In this document: piece after piece, positions 27,650 to 36,764 of the stretch
How positions within the stretch are numbered: the stretch's first letter is position 1
Layout: each line of letters starts with the position of its first letter
NCBI RefSeq assembly: GCF_900215355.1
Contig: NZ_OBEA01000002.1
Span: 670,164 to 734,163 of the forward strand
Direction of reading: 5' to 3'
From: Pseudooceanicola antarcticus
GTDB taxonomy: Bacteria; Pseudomonadota; Alphaproteobacteria; Rhodobacterales; Rhodobacteraceae
DNA: 64,000 nucleotides
The notes under the pieces: model-generated
Database searches by the model: none
What the model was told of the DNA's origin: nothing
The model's input: the letters and a program-made list of their open reading frames with translations, nothing else
Translations under genes and position numbers: made by a program

Positions 27650-28636
27650 TCAGATCATGTGCAGAAAGAGGCCAGTGGCAGCGGAGGCGATGAGCGCGCC
27701 GGCGAGGATTTCGACCAGAGAAAGCAGCGGAGAGGGCCCAATGTCCCAACTGCCCGTCTCCGAGGCCTGATCGAATATGCCGGCGCGCAGAAACACCGTG
27801 GCCAGTGCGACCCCGATGGTCACGCTGGCCACCCCCACCCCCATGGCGAAGGTGCCCGCGATCCCCGCCGCCAGGATGTCCATCCGCCAGGTCAGGATCA
27901 GCAGGAAGAGCGCCCCGGTGCAGGGTCGAATGGCGATGGCTCCGATCAGCAGCACCGCGTCGCGCCACGAGCTGACCCGTGCCGCCTCTTCGGCGCTCGG
28001 CCCATGGCGGTGGCCGCAGGAACATGTCCCGTCGTGGTCATGATGATGCCGGTGATCTTCCGGCTCCTTCGCGGCGCGCAGCCTTTGCCACAGGTGGCGC
28101 AGCCCGCGCAGCGCCAGCCAGGCGCCGACCATGCCGATAGCGGCGTAGGAGGCAGGCGCCAGCCAGTCCTCGGCCAGCCCCACCATGCGCTCCCGGCTCC
28201 AGTCCAGGACCGCGATCCCGGCGGTCACCAGCAACACCGCGCTGGCCGATTGCGCCAGGCTCGAGGCCAGCGCCAGGCCCGAGAGCCGCAGCGCGGTGAC
28301 CTTCTGCGACACCCCGTAGCCGCCGATCAGCAGCTTGCCGTGTCCGGGTCCCGCCGCATGGAAAAGCCCGTAGGCAAAGCAGAGCCCCATGAGCGCCGCC
28401 AGGGCACCGGGTTCACCGGCGCGCAGCGCGCGCAGGGTGCCGGCCATGGCGTTCTGGGCCTCGCGCTGCCCGCCCGAGGCCCAGGCGGTCAGCTGCGCCA
28501 TGCCGCCCAGGAGCCAGAGGTAGGCGGCGATGCCCAGCAGGGCCACCAGCCCGGCGGCTGGCAGGGCGACGCGGGCCAGGCCAAGAAGACGGGACGGAGC
28601 CAGCAGGCGGGGCCGGGCAGGGGCGGTCTGGTTCAT
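27650..28636 (-). CDS. NicO/RcnA-type nickel/cobalt transporter
   Basis: A 328-residue inner-membrane protein with about six helices. HAAGPGHGK is the NicO metal-site motif. A cytoplasmic or periplasmic histidine-rich loop, HRHHHDHDGTCSCGHRHG, lies between helices, and AIAIRPCTGALFLL is the second conserved motif. The family moves Ni or Co; the His-rich loop would bind metal. Direction of transport cannot be read from sequence. It overlaps the DUF1007 gene upstream by ATGA, a common partnership, so the two act together. Confidence 0.85.
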   Translation of the reverse strand: MNQTAPARPRLLAPSRLLGLARVALPAAGLVALLGIAAYLWLLGGMAQLTAWASGGQREAQNAMAGTLRALRAGEPGALAALMGLCFAYGLFHAAGPGHGKLLIGGYGVSQKVTALRLSGLALASSLAQSASAVLLVTAGIAVLDWSRERMVGLAEDWLAPASYAAIGMVGAWLALRGLRHLWQRLRAAKEPEDHRHHHDHDGTCSCGHRHGPSAEEAARVSSWRDAVLLIGAIAIRPCTGALFLLILTWRMDILAAGIAGTFAMGVGVASVTIGVALATVFLRAGIFDQASETGSWDIGPSPLLSLVEILAGALIASAATGLFLHMI

Positions 28637-29277
28637 GACTTGGTCTCGCAGGTGATCTGGACGGTCTCGGCGAAGGTCTCGCCGACCTGGGGATAGCCTT
28701 CCGCATCGGGCGGCAGCTCTGCCAGCTCGGCGGCCAGGTCCTTGTAGCTCTCGTCGATCTCGGGCGGGATGATGCGGGCCGAACAGGCCGGGTTGCCGCT
28801 GACGGTGACCCCGCCGCCCAGGTCATAGGCGGTATAGAAGCCCGGATCATAGGCCTTCACCACCAGCCCCGAGGCCGGGCGCGGGCGCTCCAGCGGCCGC
28901 AGGTGGCGGCTGGCATAGGTCTGGTCGTCGAAGCTGACCCCAAGCCCCTCAGGCGGTCCCAGCGTCACCGGCCGCCCCTCGGCGGTCGAGACATAGAGAT
29001 CCCCCTCGAACCCCTCCATCCAGTTCAGGTCGTAGCCATCCAGCTCTGCCAGCTCTGCCTCGGTCAGGATGCCGTCGTAATCGGGATCAAGCTGCAACTC
29101 GTCAAGCAGCAGCATGGAATACATCTCGTCGTAATCCCAGGTCACGACCACCCCGGTCAGACGCCCGGTGTCATCGACCTGCAGCTCCAGCGCGGTGGTG
29201 ATGAAGATATGCGGATGCGCCAGCGCCCCCCCGGCAGGGAGGCAGCAGGCAGCGGCAAGGGCGAGAGATCTGATCAT
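28633..29277 (-). CDS. DUF1007 family periplasmic protein
   Basis: A 214-residue protein with a cleavable signal peptide (MIRSLALAAACCLPAGGALA) and mature N-terminus HPHIFI, characteristic of DUF1007. The conserved early histidines (HPH) could bind metal and are exposed after cleavage. DUF1007 genes are typically found beside NicO-type nickel/cobalt transporters, as here, with a four-base overlap; a periplasmic metal-handling partner is inferred. ATG 29277 is preferred over ATG 29289 because it starts directly at the signal sequence. Confidence 0.8.
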   Translation of the reverse strand: MIRSLALAAACCLPAGGALAHPHIFITTALELQVDDTGRLTGVVVTWDYDEMYSMLLLDELQLDPDYDGILTEAELAELDGYDLNWMEGFEGDLYVSTAEGRPVTLGPPEGLGVSFDDQTYASRHLRPLERPRPASGLVVKAYDPGFYTAYDLGGGVTVSGNPACSARIIPPEIDESYKDLAAELAELPPDAEGYPQVGETFAETVQITCETKS

Positions 29278-29394
29278 GGCCCGGAGCATAGCCAGAGCGC
29301 TCCGCCGCCGGAAGTCCCGCTCTCGTGATCGGCGCCCGGCTGCCATGCTGGCGGCCACGGGAAACCCCTGTCTGCCACTCCGGGCGCCCATGTG

Positions 29395-29467
29395 CATCAC
29401 CAGGCTGGAAATACTCCGGGGGTGAATTGAGCCCGCAAGGGCACAAGAGGGGGCAGCGCCCCCTCCC
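29395..29467 (-). repeat. Dispersed element, copy C (left end, inverted)
   Basis: CATCACCAGGCTGGAAATAC and TCCGGGGGTG (29395-29424) are followed by the paired hairpins GAGCCCGCAAGGGCAC and AGAGGGGGCAGCGCCCCCT. This is the left-type end in the same order as copies B and E1 but on the minus strand, downstream of fadJ. Sequence on the DUF1007 side (29290-29394) weakly resembles the element interior, so this may be a decayed copy that lost its right end. Confidence 0.6.
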
Positions 29468-29482
29468 TGACCCCCAAACGAC

Positions 29483-29509
29483 ACCGCCCGGAGAAGTCCT
29501 CCGGGCGGT
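29483..29509 (-). terminator. fadJ terminator hairpin
   Basis: ACCGCCCGGAG pairs perfectly with CTCCGGGCGGT around loop AAGTC, 24 bases past the fadJ stop on the minus strand. A perfect 11-bp GC-rich stem supports termination, though only a short T-containing stretch (GTCGTTTG) follows. Confidence 0.7.
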
Positions 29510-29533
29510 ACCGATCTCGCATCAGAAGGCCTC

Positions 29534-31723
29534 TCAGGCAGCCTTGGCCGCAGGCCCGAAGCGCTTGTAGAAGGTCTGACCCTTCTCGGCCATCTCGCGC
29601 AGCAGGGCGGGGCAGGCGAAGCGCTCGCCGTAGGTCGCCGAGAGATGGTCGCAACGGTCGGCGGCATAGGCCGCGCCCAGCATGTCCAGCCAGCTGAAGG
29701 GGCCGCCCGACCAGGGCGCGAAGCCCCAGCCCAGGATGGCGCCCACATCGCCTTCGCGGATGTCCTCCAGCACGCCTTCCTCCAGCGCGCGCACCGCTTC
29801 CAGCACCTGGGCGAACATCAGGCGATGCTGCACCTCGACCAGCTCGGGCTGCTCGGCGGCATGAGGATACTTCGCCTCCAGCCCCGGCCACATGCCGGTG
29901 CGCTTGCCCTTCTCGTCGTAGTCGTAGAAGCCCGCGTTGGCCTTGCGGCCCTTGCGGCCTTCCTCGAAGAGCCAGAACATCAGCTCGTCCGTGCCCTTGG
30001 CATCCGCCGGATAGGCGTCGCCCATGGCCTGCTTGGTGGCCGTGGCGATCTTCACCGCCAGGTCGATCGAGGTCTCGTCGATCAGCTGCAGCGGACCCAC
30101 GGGCATGCCCAGCAGACGCGCGGCATTGTCGACCAGCACCGGGTTCACCCCCTCGCTGACCATCCGCGCGCCCTCGTTCAGGTAGGGGATGATGCAGCGG
30201 TTGGCGTAGAAGAAGCGCGCGTCGTTGACGACGATGGGCGTCTTGCGGATCTGGCGCACGTAGTCCAGCGCCTTGGCCACGGCACGATCGCCGGTTTCCT
30301 TGCCCTTGATGATCTCCACCAGCAGCATCTTCTCGACCGGGCTGAAGAAGTGGATGCCGATGAACTGCTCGGGGCGCACGCTGGCCTTGGCCAGGCCGGT
30401 GATCGGCAGGGTCGAGGTGTTCGAGGCAAAGATCGCATCCTCGGGGATGACGGCCTCGACGGCCTTGGTGATCTCGGCCTTGACGCCGGGGTCCTCGAAT
30501 ACCGCCTCGATGATCAGGTCCACATCCGACAGCGCCGCGTAATCGGTGGTCGGCGTGATCAGCGACAGCATCTTCTCTTTCTTCTCGGCCGTCACCTTGC
30601 CGCGCTTGATGCCCTTGTCGAGGTAGCTCTCGCTATAGGCCTTGCCGCGCTCCGCGGCCTCCTGGCTCTGGTCGATCAGCACCACCTCGATGCCCGCCTG
30701 GGCCGAGACCAGCGCGATGCCCGCGCCCATCATGCCCGCGCCCAGGACGCCCAGCTTCTTCACGGTCTGATCCGGTGCCTCGGGCCTGTTCGCGCCCTTC
30801 TCCAGCGCTTCCTTGTTGAGGAAGAGCGAGCGGATCATGTTGCCCGACGAGGGGTTCATGATGACGCTCGTGAACCAGCGCGCCTCGATCTTCAGCGCGG
30901 TGTCGAAGGGCACCATCAGCCCCTCGTAGACCGCGCTCAGCATCGCCTTCGGCGCGGGGTAGGCGCCCCAGGTATTGGCCATGATCATCGCATTGGCGCC
31001 GACCATGGTCTGGAAACCCGCCGGGTGATAGGGCGCGCCGCCGGGCACTTTGTAGCCCTTGGCATCCCAGGGCTTCAGGATGTCTGCATCCTTGGCGTTC
31101 AGCACCCATTCCTTCGCGGCGGCCATGGGATCCTCGGCAACCTCGTCGATGATCCCGGCCTTCACCGCGCCCTTCGGGTCGCTCAGCTTGGCCTGCAGCA
31201 GGAAGGGCGAGGCGCCCATGACGCCCAGTTTGCGCACCAGGCGCGTGGTGCCGCCCGAGCCGGGGAAGATCCCGACCTGGATTTCCGGCAGGCCGATCTT
31301 GGCCTTGGGATTGTCGGCGGCGAAGATGCGATGGGTCGAGAGCGGCAGCTCCAGCCCGATGCCGAGCGCGGTGCCCGGCAGGACCGAGGCAATCGGCTTG
31401 CCGCCCTTGTTGGTCTTGGCATCCATGCCGGCGCGCTCGATCTTGCGCAGCAGGTGGTGCAGGGACATCACGCCCTCGAAGACACCCTCGGCGCCCTGTT
31501 CCTTGAAGCCGGCCAGCACGTTCAGGTCCATGCCCGCGGCGAAGGTCTCCTTGCCGGAGGTGATCACGATGCCCTTCACGGCCTCGTCGGCCAGCGCATC
31601 GGTGATCGCGGCGTCCAGCTCGGCGGCGCCATCCATCGACAGCACGTTCATGCTCTTGCCGGGCACGTCCCAGGTGATCACGGCGACGCCATCGGCGCCT
31701 TTTTCCATTGCGAATTCAGTCAT
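29534..31723 (-). CDS. fadJ: Fatty-acid oxidation multifunctional protein (enoyl-CoA hydratase / 3-hydroxyacyl-CoA dehydrogenase)
   Basis: A 729-residue beta-oxidation enzyme. The N-terminal hydratase domain (1-190) has KETFAAGMDL and LPEIQVGIFPGSGGTTRL. The dehydrogenase domain begins near 322 with VLGAGMMGAGIA for NAD. IHFFSPVEKMLLVEII and NRCIIPYLNEGARMVSEGV follow. It performs steps two and three of beta-oxidation. It is third in fadA-cupin-fadJ, overlapping the cupin gene by ATGA. FadB and FadJ types cannot be told apart with certainty here. Confidence 0.92.
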   Translation of the reverse strand: MTEFAMEKGADGVAVITWDVPGKSMNVLSMDGAAELDAAITDALADEAVKGIVITSGKETFAAGMDLNVLAGFKEQGAEGVFEGVMSLHHLLRKIERAGMDAKTNKGGKPIASVLPGTALGIGLELPLSTHRIFAADNPKAKIGLPEIQVGIFPGSGGTTRLVRKLGVMGASPFLLQAKLSDPKGAVKAGIIDEVAEDPMAAAKEWVLNAKDADILKPWDAKGYKVPGGAPYHPAGFQTMVGANAMIMANTWGAYPAPKAMLSAVYEGLMVPFDTALKIEARWFTSVIMNPSSGNMIRSLFLNKEALEKGANRPEAPDQTVKKLGVLGAGMMGAGIALVSAQAGIEVVLIDQSQEAAERGKAYSESYLDKGIKRGKVTAEKKEKMLSLITPTTDYAALSDVDLIIEAVFEDPGVKAEITKAVEAVIPEDAIFASNTSTLPITGLAKASVRPEQFIGIHFFSPVEKMLLVEIIKGKETGDRAVAKALDYVRQIRKTPIVVNDARFFYANRCIIPYLNEGARMVSEGVNPVLVDNAARLLGMPVGPLQLIDETSIDLAVKIATATKQAMGDAYPADAKGTDELMFWLFEEGRKGRKANAGFYDYDEKGKRTGMWPGLEAKYPHAAEQPELVEVQHRLMFAQVLEAVRALEEGVLEDIREGDVGAILGWGFAPWSGGPFSWLDMLGAAYAADRCDHLSATYGERFACPALLREMAEKGQTFYKRFGPAAKAA

Positions 31724-32196
31724 GTCTCGCTCCCATTCTCGGGGCCCTCGTAGGGCGAGCCGTCGCGGCGGATCAGCCGCCGCTGGCCGTTTTCTCTGAC
31801 AAGCACCTTGTCGATCTCGGAATAATAGGCGCGGTCGTTCTGCGACCTCGTGCCGACCAGCAGGTAGCTGGCGGGCGCATCGGTATGGTTGAAGACCACG
31901 TGCCCGTTGGGCACCCCGGCGGGCCAGCAGGCCGCATCGCCGGGTCCGATGACATGTTCGCCGTCATTCTCGATGACCGTGACAGAGCCTTGCAGCATGT
32001 AGAGGAATTCATCCTCGTCGCTGTGCCAATGGCGGTCGGAGCTCCGCGTGCCGGGCTGGATCGTCTCCACGAAGGCACCGAACTGCGTCAGCCCGCCGGT
32101 GTCCGAGTAGAGCAGGGCATCATACTGCCCGAACCTCTCCCGGATCTCGGGGGTGGCGCTGTCGGTCCTGACCTCGGCACGGCGGACAACGACCAT
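31720..32196 (-). CDS. Cupin-domain protein within the fad operon
   Basis: A 158-residue single-cupin protein. HWHSDEDEFLYMLQG is the first cupin motif with metal-binding His, His and Glu. PGDAACWPAGVPNGHVVFN is the second. No catalytic assignment is possible; related small cupins are isomerases, dioxygenases or metabolite sensors. It overlaps fadA by one base upstream and fadJ by four bases downstream, so it is translated with both. An unrelated cupin between fadA and fadJ is unusual and suggests a link to acyl-CoA metabolism. Confidence 0.8.
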   Translation of the reverse strand: MVVVRRAEVRTDSATPEIRERFGQYDALLYSDTGGLTQFGAFVETIQPGTRSSDRHWHSDEDEFLYMLQGSVTVIENDGEHVIGPGDAACWPAGVPNGHVVFNHTDAPASYLLVGTRSQNDRAYYSEIDKVLVRENGQRRLIRRDGSPYEGPENGSET

Positions 32197-33407
32197 CAGA
32201 CCAGCTCGATCACCGTGGCGGCGCCCATGCCGGAGGCAACGCAGAGCGTGGCCAGGCCGGTGGACTTGCCCTGGCGCTCCATCTCGTCCAGCAGGGTGCC
32301 GATGATGATCGCGCCCGAGGCGCCAAGCGGGTGACCCATGGCGATGGCGCCGCCGTTCACGTTCAGCTTCGAGTGATCCACGTCGAAGGCCTGCATGAAG
32401 CGCAGCACGACCGAGGAAAACGCCTCGTTCACCTCGAAGAGGTCGATATCGCCGATCTCCATGCCCGCGGCCTTCAGCACGCGTTCGGTGGCCGGCACGG
32501 GGCCGGTCAGCATGATCGTCGGATCGGTGCCGATCTTGGCGGTGGCGCGGATGCGGGCACGGGGCTTCAGCCCGTATTTCTCGCCGAATTCCTTGGAACC
32601 GATCAGCACGGCCGCAGAGCCATCCACGATGCCCGAGGAATTGCCCGCGTGGTGCACGTGGTTGATCGCCTCCAGGTGCGGGTACTTCAGCTTGGCGACA
32701 CTGTCGAAGCCGGGCATCACCTCGCCCAGGTCCTTGAAGGCGGGCTTCAGGCCGCCGAGCGTCTGCATGTCGGTGCCGGGGCGCATGTATTCGTCATGGG
32801 CCAGGATCGGCAGGCCGTTCACGTCGCGGATCGTCACGACGGACTTGTCGAAGCGGCGATCTTCCCAGGCCGCGGCGGCGCGGTTCTGGCTTTCCACGGC
32901 GAAGCTGTCGACGTCATCGCGCGAGAAACCGTATTCGGTGGCAATGATGTCGGCGCTGATGCCCTGGGGGACGAAGTAGTGGTCCATCGCGACGGTCGGA
33001 TCGACGGCGACGGCGGCACCGTCGCTGCCCATGGCCACGCGGGACATGCATTCGACACCACCGGCGATATAGGCCTCACCGGCGCCGCCCTTGACCTGGT
33101 TTGCCGCGAGGTTCACCGCTTCCATTCCGCTCGCGCAGAAACGGTTGATCGACAGGCCGGGGATACGCTCGTCCAGGTCCGAGGCCAGCACGGTGGTCCG
33201 GGCCAGGCAGCCGCCCTGTTCAAAGGCCTGGGTGGCATTGCCCCAGATCACGTCTTCCACGGCATGGCCGTCGAGGCCCGAGCGCTCGCGGATCGCGTTC
33301 AGCATCTGCGCGCCGAGCGCGACCGAGGTCACCTCGTGCAGGCTGCCGTCCTTGCGACCCTTGCCGCGCGGGCTGCGCAGGGCATCGTAGATATAGGCTT
33401 CGGTCAT
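32196..33407 (-). CDS. fadA: Acetyl-CoA C-acyltransferase (thiolase)
   Basis: A 403-residue thiolase catalysing the last step of beta-oxidation. Nucleophile Cys91 is in NRFCASGMEAV. GGAIAMGHPLGASGA carries the catalytic histidine, and CVASGMGAATVIE the second cysteine. I chose ATG 33407, preceded by GGAGGAT; the longer frame to 33467 is not supported. It is the first gene of fadA-cupin-fadJ. A cluster of ACGT boxes lies 95-135 bases upstream. Confidence 0.94.
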   Translation of the reverse strand: MTEAYIYDALRSPRGKGRKDGSLHEVTSVALGAQMLNAIRERSGLDGHAVEDVIWGNATQAFEQGGCLARTTVLASDLDERIPGLSINRFCASGMEAVNLAANQVKGGAGEAYIAGGVECMSRVAMGSDGAAVAVDPTVAMDHYFVPQGISADIIATEYGFSRDDVDSFAVESQNRAAAAWEDRRFDKSVVTIRDVNGLPILAHDEYMRPGTDMQTLGGLKPAFKDLGEVMPGFDSVAKLKYPHLEAINHVHHAGNSSGIVDGSAAVLIGSKEFGEKYGLKPRARIRATAKIGTDPTIMLTGPVPATERVLKAAGMEIGDIDLFEVNEAFSSVVLRFMQAFDVDHSKLNVNGGAIAMGHPLGASGAIIIGTLLDEMERQGKSTGLATLCVASGMGAATVIELV

Positions 33408-33501
33408 GAGATCCTCCGCTCCTTCCTTGCATTGCGGGAGGCTCCTCCGCCTCCCGTTCGCATCCAATCTCTGCCCTTCCGCCTGTCATTTCCATCACGA
33501 C

Positions 33502-33542
33502 GTTACGTAGATTTGAGTTACGTTCCGCCGGGTCTACGTCAA
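33502..33542. promoter_or_regulatory. ACGT-box cluster upstream of fadA
   Basis: TTACGT occurs at 33503 and 33518, and CTACGTCAA at 33534, so three ACGT cores are spaced 15-16 bases apart. Similar boxes lie upstream of the first MerR gene at 37.25 kb. MerR-family LiuR regulators of branched-chain and fatty-acid catabolism recognise ACGT-containing palindromes, as I recall. Control of this operon by one of the nearby MerR proteins is an inference. Confidence 0.55.
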
Positions 33543-33559
33543 CCTTTCCGCAGTGCGGA

Positions 33560-34198
33560 TCAGAGGCCGCGATCGGAAGGGTGGCCCGGCATCAGGTCGT
33601 AGGGATGCTTCCAGCCCGGCAGCGCCTCGATGTTGGAGAGCCAGCGGTCGATATTTGGCCAGTCCGCGCGGGTGAAGGTGAAGGGCTCGGGGTAGAAGAG
33701 GTAGCCGCAGCAGGAGAAATCGGCGTTCGTCGGCCCGTCACCCACCAGCCAGTCGCGGCCCTCCAGCGCGGTGTCCAGCGTTTTGAAGGCGGCCTTCACG
33801 CGGCCGCCGAGGAAGCCGATGACCTCTGCGGGGCGCTTCTCCTCGGGCAGGAAGTTCATCAGGAACCGCAGGGTGCCGCATTGCGAGGACATCTTGTGAT
33901 TGTCCCAGAAGCACCAGCGCATGACCTCGCGCGCCTCCTCGGGGGTCGCTCCGCCGAACTTGCCGGTCTTCTCGGTGATGTACATCTGGATGACGCCCGA
34001 CTGCGAAAGCGTCAGATCGCCGTCGACCAGCACCGGGGCCTCGGCCATGACGTTCATCGCGGCATATTCCGGGGTGCGCGCGGCACCGTTGAAGAAGTCG
34101 ACCTTCACCGGCTCCCAGTCGAGGCCCGATAGCTCCAGCGGCAGGGCCGCCTTGTAGGCGTTGCCGCTTTCACCGAAGCAATGCAGTTGAATGGTCAT
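33560..34198 (-). CDS. Glutathione S-transferase family protein
   Basis: A 212-residue cytoplasmic protein. An N-terminal thioredoxin-like domain (TIQLHCFGESGNAYKAAL, with the VMAEAPVLVDGDLTLSQSGV cis-Pro and Ser region) is followed by a helical C-terminal domain (DWLVGDGPTNADFSCCGYL, the N-capping Asp motif). Ser11 or Asn13 may be the catalytic residue. The substrate is unknown. It lies upstream of fadA on the same strand, but the ACGT-box promoter separates them, so it is probably its own unit. Confidence 0.85.
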   Translation of the reverse strand: MTIQLHCFGESGNAYKAALPLELSGLDWEPVKVDFFNGAARTPEYAAMNVMAEAPVLVDGDLTLSQSGVIQMYITEKTGKFGGATPEEAREVMRWCFWDNHKMSSQCGTLRFLMNFLPEEKRPAEVIGFLGGRVKAAFKTLDTALEGRDWLVGDGPTNADFSCCGYLFYPEPFTFTRADWPNIDRWLSNIEALPGWKHPYDLMPGHPSDRGL

Positions 34199-34230
34199 AT
34201 GTCGGGCTCCCTTGCCGTTGTTGCGCGGCG

Positions 34231-34496
34231 GGGGTTTCACACCCCCGCACCCCCGTGGAGTATTTCCAGCCTGGTGATGGGTGCAGGTTACGCACTTTTA
34301 ACCACGTCCTGTCAAAGTCTCCGGGCGTTACAGGCTGGAGAGCCGATGGACGCGCCAAGGTGATGCCCCGGTCCGATATATCCGGTAGCCAATCCGGTGA
34401 GGCGGGCCGGGGTTGATCCTCGCCTCTGAAGAAACCCACGCCGCCCTGCCGGGGCCGCGGCAGCCATCATCACCAGGCTGAAAATACTCCCGCCGG
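34231..34496. repeat. Dispersed paired element, copy D
   Basis: The left end has hairpin GCGGGGGTTTCACACCCCCGC (from about 34229) and then GTGGAGTATTTCCAGCCTGG ending TGATG at 34280. The right end, 34468-34496, is CATCACCAGGCTGAAAATAC then TCCCGCCGG, followed by AGGC as in copies A and E. The interior is about 190 bases, longer than in A and E, and only loosely similar to them. Together with a few flanking bases it fills the 347-base gene-free gap between the small gene at 34.5 kb and the GST gene. Confidence 0.6.
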
Positions 34497-34545
34497 AGGC
34501 ATCGGTCGGCAGCAACAGGCGCGGGGGCCCATATTGGGGTCAGCC

Positions 34546-34758
34546 CTAGCGCTTGCGTGCTTCCAGCTCTGAATTGAAGACCCGCAGACGGTGGGTCAGG
34601 TTTTCCTCGTGGGTCACCGAGTCGAAATTCTCGAAGAGGAAGGACAGGGCCTCGCCCTCGGTCAGGCCGGCCTCATTGGCGAAGCGGCGCAGGCGGCGGT
34701 AGCCGTCCTCGGTCATGGCCGCCGGGAAACGGCGGGTCAGGCGGAAGCGTTTGGGCAT
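34546..34758 (-). CDS. Small conserved-type basic protein of unknown function
   Basis: A 70-residue protein (MPKRFRLTRRFPAAMTEDGY at the start), basic at the N-terminus and helical throughout, with no membrane segment. RRFANEAGLTEGEALSFLF resembles a short helix-turn-helix or ribbon-helix-helix-like segment, but I do not recognise a family. GGGAGATCC precedes ATG 34758. A dispersed repeat end lies 50 bases after its stop. Codon use is like its neighbours, which supports a real gene. Confidence 0.55.
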   Translation of the reverse strand: MPKRFRLTRRFPAAMTEDGYRRLRRFANEAGLTEGEALSFLFENFDSVTHEENLTHRLRVFNSELEARKR

Positions 34759-34940
34759 GGGATCTCCCTGCGGTCACGGGGTGATCCTGCGGGGCGGGGA
34801 AGGTGGAGGCAAGCCCCCGTGACTGAAATGCGCCCCCTGAAACGAAATGGACGCGCGGCACCAAGTGCGCGCGCGTCCGCCCGTGAGTGGGGACCTTCGT
34901 CCCCCTGCTGGGAAAGGCGCGGGTTGGCTCCCGCGCGCGT

Positions 34941-36719
34941 TCAGAAGTCTTCGGCGTCCAGCGCCATGACCGTTTCGGCACCCGAGGTGATGCGCTGCAG
35001 GTGCATCGCGCAGGCGGGCATGCGGCGCGCCATGTAGTAGCGCCCGGTGGTCAGCTTGGTCTGGTAGAAGGCGGTGTCGCCCTCGCCGCTGGCGATCTTC
35101 GCCTTGGCCACCAGCGCCATCTTGGTCCAGACGAAGCCCAGGCAGACATGGCCGAACATGTGCATGAAGTCATAGGACCCGGCCAGGGCGTTGTTCGGCG
35201 TCTTCATCGAGGACATGAAGTACATCGCCGCTTCCTGCAGCTGCTTCGAGGCGGTCTTCAGGGGCTCCACGAACTCCTTTGCGATCTCCTCGTCCTGGGC
35301 CGCGGCTTCCTTGCAGAAGTCCTTGATCATCTGGAACAGCGCCATGGCGGGCTTGCCGCCATCGGCCGCCAGCTTGCGGCCCACCAGGTCCAGCGCCTGA
35401 ACGCCATTGGCGCCTTCGTAGATCTGGGTGATGCGGGCGTCGCGGGTGAACTGCGACATGCCCCATTCCTCGATGTAGCCATGGCCGCCGTAGACCTGCT
35501 GCGCCTGTACGGTGGCCTGGTAGCCCTCGTCGGTCAGGAAGCCCTTCAGCACAGGGGTCAGCAGCGAGATCAGGCCCTCGGCCTCGCCATCCTCGGACTT
35601 GCGGGCCTTGTCGATCAGCAGACCACCCCAGAGACCGAAGGCACGGGCACCCTCGATGAAGGCCTTCTGGTCCATCAGCATGCGGCGCACGTCGGGATGC
35701 ACGATGATCGGATCGGCGGGGCCATCGGGGTTCTTGACGCCGGTCACGTCACGGCCCTGCAGGCGATCCTTTGCGTAGATGACGGCGTTCTGGTAGGCGG
35801 CCACGGCCTGCGAAAGGCCCTGCATGCCGACACCCAGACGGGCCTCGTTCATCATGGTGAACATGGCGCGCATGCCCTTGTGGGCCTCGCCCAGCAGGTA
35901 GCCGGTGGCACCATCGTAGTTCATCACGCAGGTGGCATTGCCGTGAATGCCCATCTTCTCTTCGACCTTGCCGACGGAGACTGCGTTGCGCTCGCCGAGC
36001 GCGCCCTCGTCATCGACCATGATCTTGGGCACGATGAAGAGCGAGACACCCTTGATGCCCTCGGGGCCGCCGGTGATCTTGGCCAGCACCAGGTGCACCA
36101 CGTTCTCGGACATGTCGTGATCACCGGCCGAGATGAAGATCTTCTGACCGGAAATCTTGTAGGAGCCATCCTCCTGCGGTTCCGCCTTGGTGCGCATCAG
36201 GCCCAGGTCGGTGCCGCAATGGGGCTCGGTCAGGTTCATGGTGCCGGTCCACTCGCAGGTGACCATCTTCGGCAGCCACTTCTGCTTCTGGGCGTCCGAG
36301 CCATGGGCATGGATCGCCGAATAGGCGCCATGGGTCAGGCCCGGATACATCATGAAAGCCTGGTTGGCGGCCGAGAACATCTCTCCGGTGGCCACCGACA
36401 GGATATAGGGCATACCCTGGCCGCCATACTCAGGATCGCAGTCGAGGCCGGTCCAGCCGCCCTCGCGCAGTTGATCGAATGCCTCCCTGAACCCTTCGGG
36501 CGTGCGGACCACGCCGTTCTCGAAGGTGACGCCCTGCTGGTCGCCCACGGTGTTCAGCGGCGCAATGACCTCGGACGAGATCTTGGCCGCTTCCCCGAGG
36601 ATCGCCGCGGTGAAATCGCGGTCCAGCTCGTCATAGCCCGGAATGGACTCGTCGGCGATGTTCAGCACGTCGTGCAGCACGAATTGCAGGTCGTCGACGG
36701 GACCCTGGTATGTGGGCAT
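34941..36719 (-). CDS. Acyl-CoA dehydrogenase, DmdC-like (3-methylmercaptopropionyl-CoA dehydrogenase family)
   Basis: A 592-residue FAD enzyme. The start [19 protein letters not shown] and the extended C-terminal domain are typical of the DmdC-like class, which is about 200 residues longer than standard acyl-CoA dehydrogenases. [19 protein letters not shown] is the FAD/substrate region and [23 protein letters not shown] the C-terminal catalytic domain. The substrate may be methylmercaptopropionyl-CoA or medium acyl-CoA. It lies 45 bases downstream of a MerR gene on the same strand, so they probably form an operon. Confidence 0.85.
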   Translation of the reverse strand: MPTYQGPVDDLQFVLHDVLNIADESIPGYDELDRDFTAAILGEAAKISSEVIAPLNTVGDQQGVTFENGVVRTPEGFREAFDQLREGGWTGLDCDPEYGGQGMPYILSVATGEMFSAANQAFMMYPGLTHGAYSAIHAHGSDAQKQKWLPKMVTCEWTGTMNLTEPHCGTDLGLMRTKAEPQEDGSYKISGQKIFISAGDHDMSENVVHLVLAKITGGPEGIKGVSLFIVPKIMVDDEGALGERNAVSVGKVEEKMGIHGNATCVMNYDGATGYLLGEAHKGMRAMFTMMNEARLGVGMQGLSQAVAAYQNAVIYAKDRLQGRDVTGVKNPDGPADPIIVHPDVRRMLMDQKAFIEGARAFGLWGGLLIDKARKSEDGEAEGLISLLTPVLKGFLTDEGYQATVQAQQVYGGHGYIEEWGMSQFTRDARITQIYEGANGVQALDLVGRKLAADGGKPAMALFQMIKDFCKEAAAQDEEIAKEFVEPLKTASKQLQEAAMYFMSSMKTPNNALAGSYDFMHMFGHVCLGFVWTKMALVAKAKIASGEGDTAFYQTKLTTGRYYMARRMPACAMHLQRITSGAETVMALDAEDF

Positions 36720-36764
36720 GTTCTCTCTCCCTTCCTTGCCGATGCTCCGGCAAGACCGGGCATC

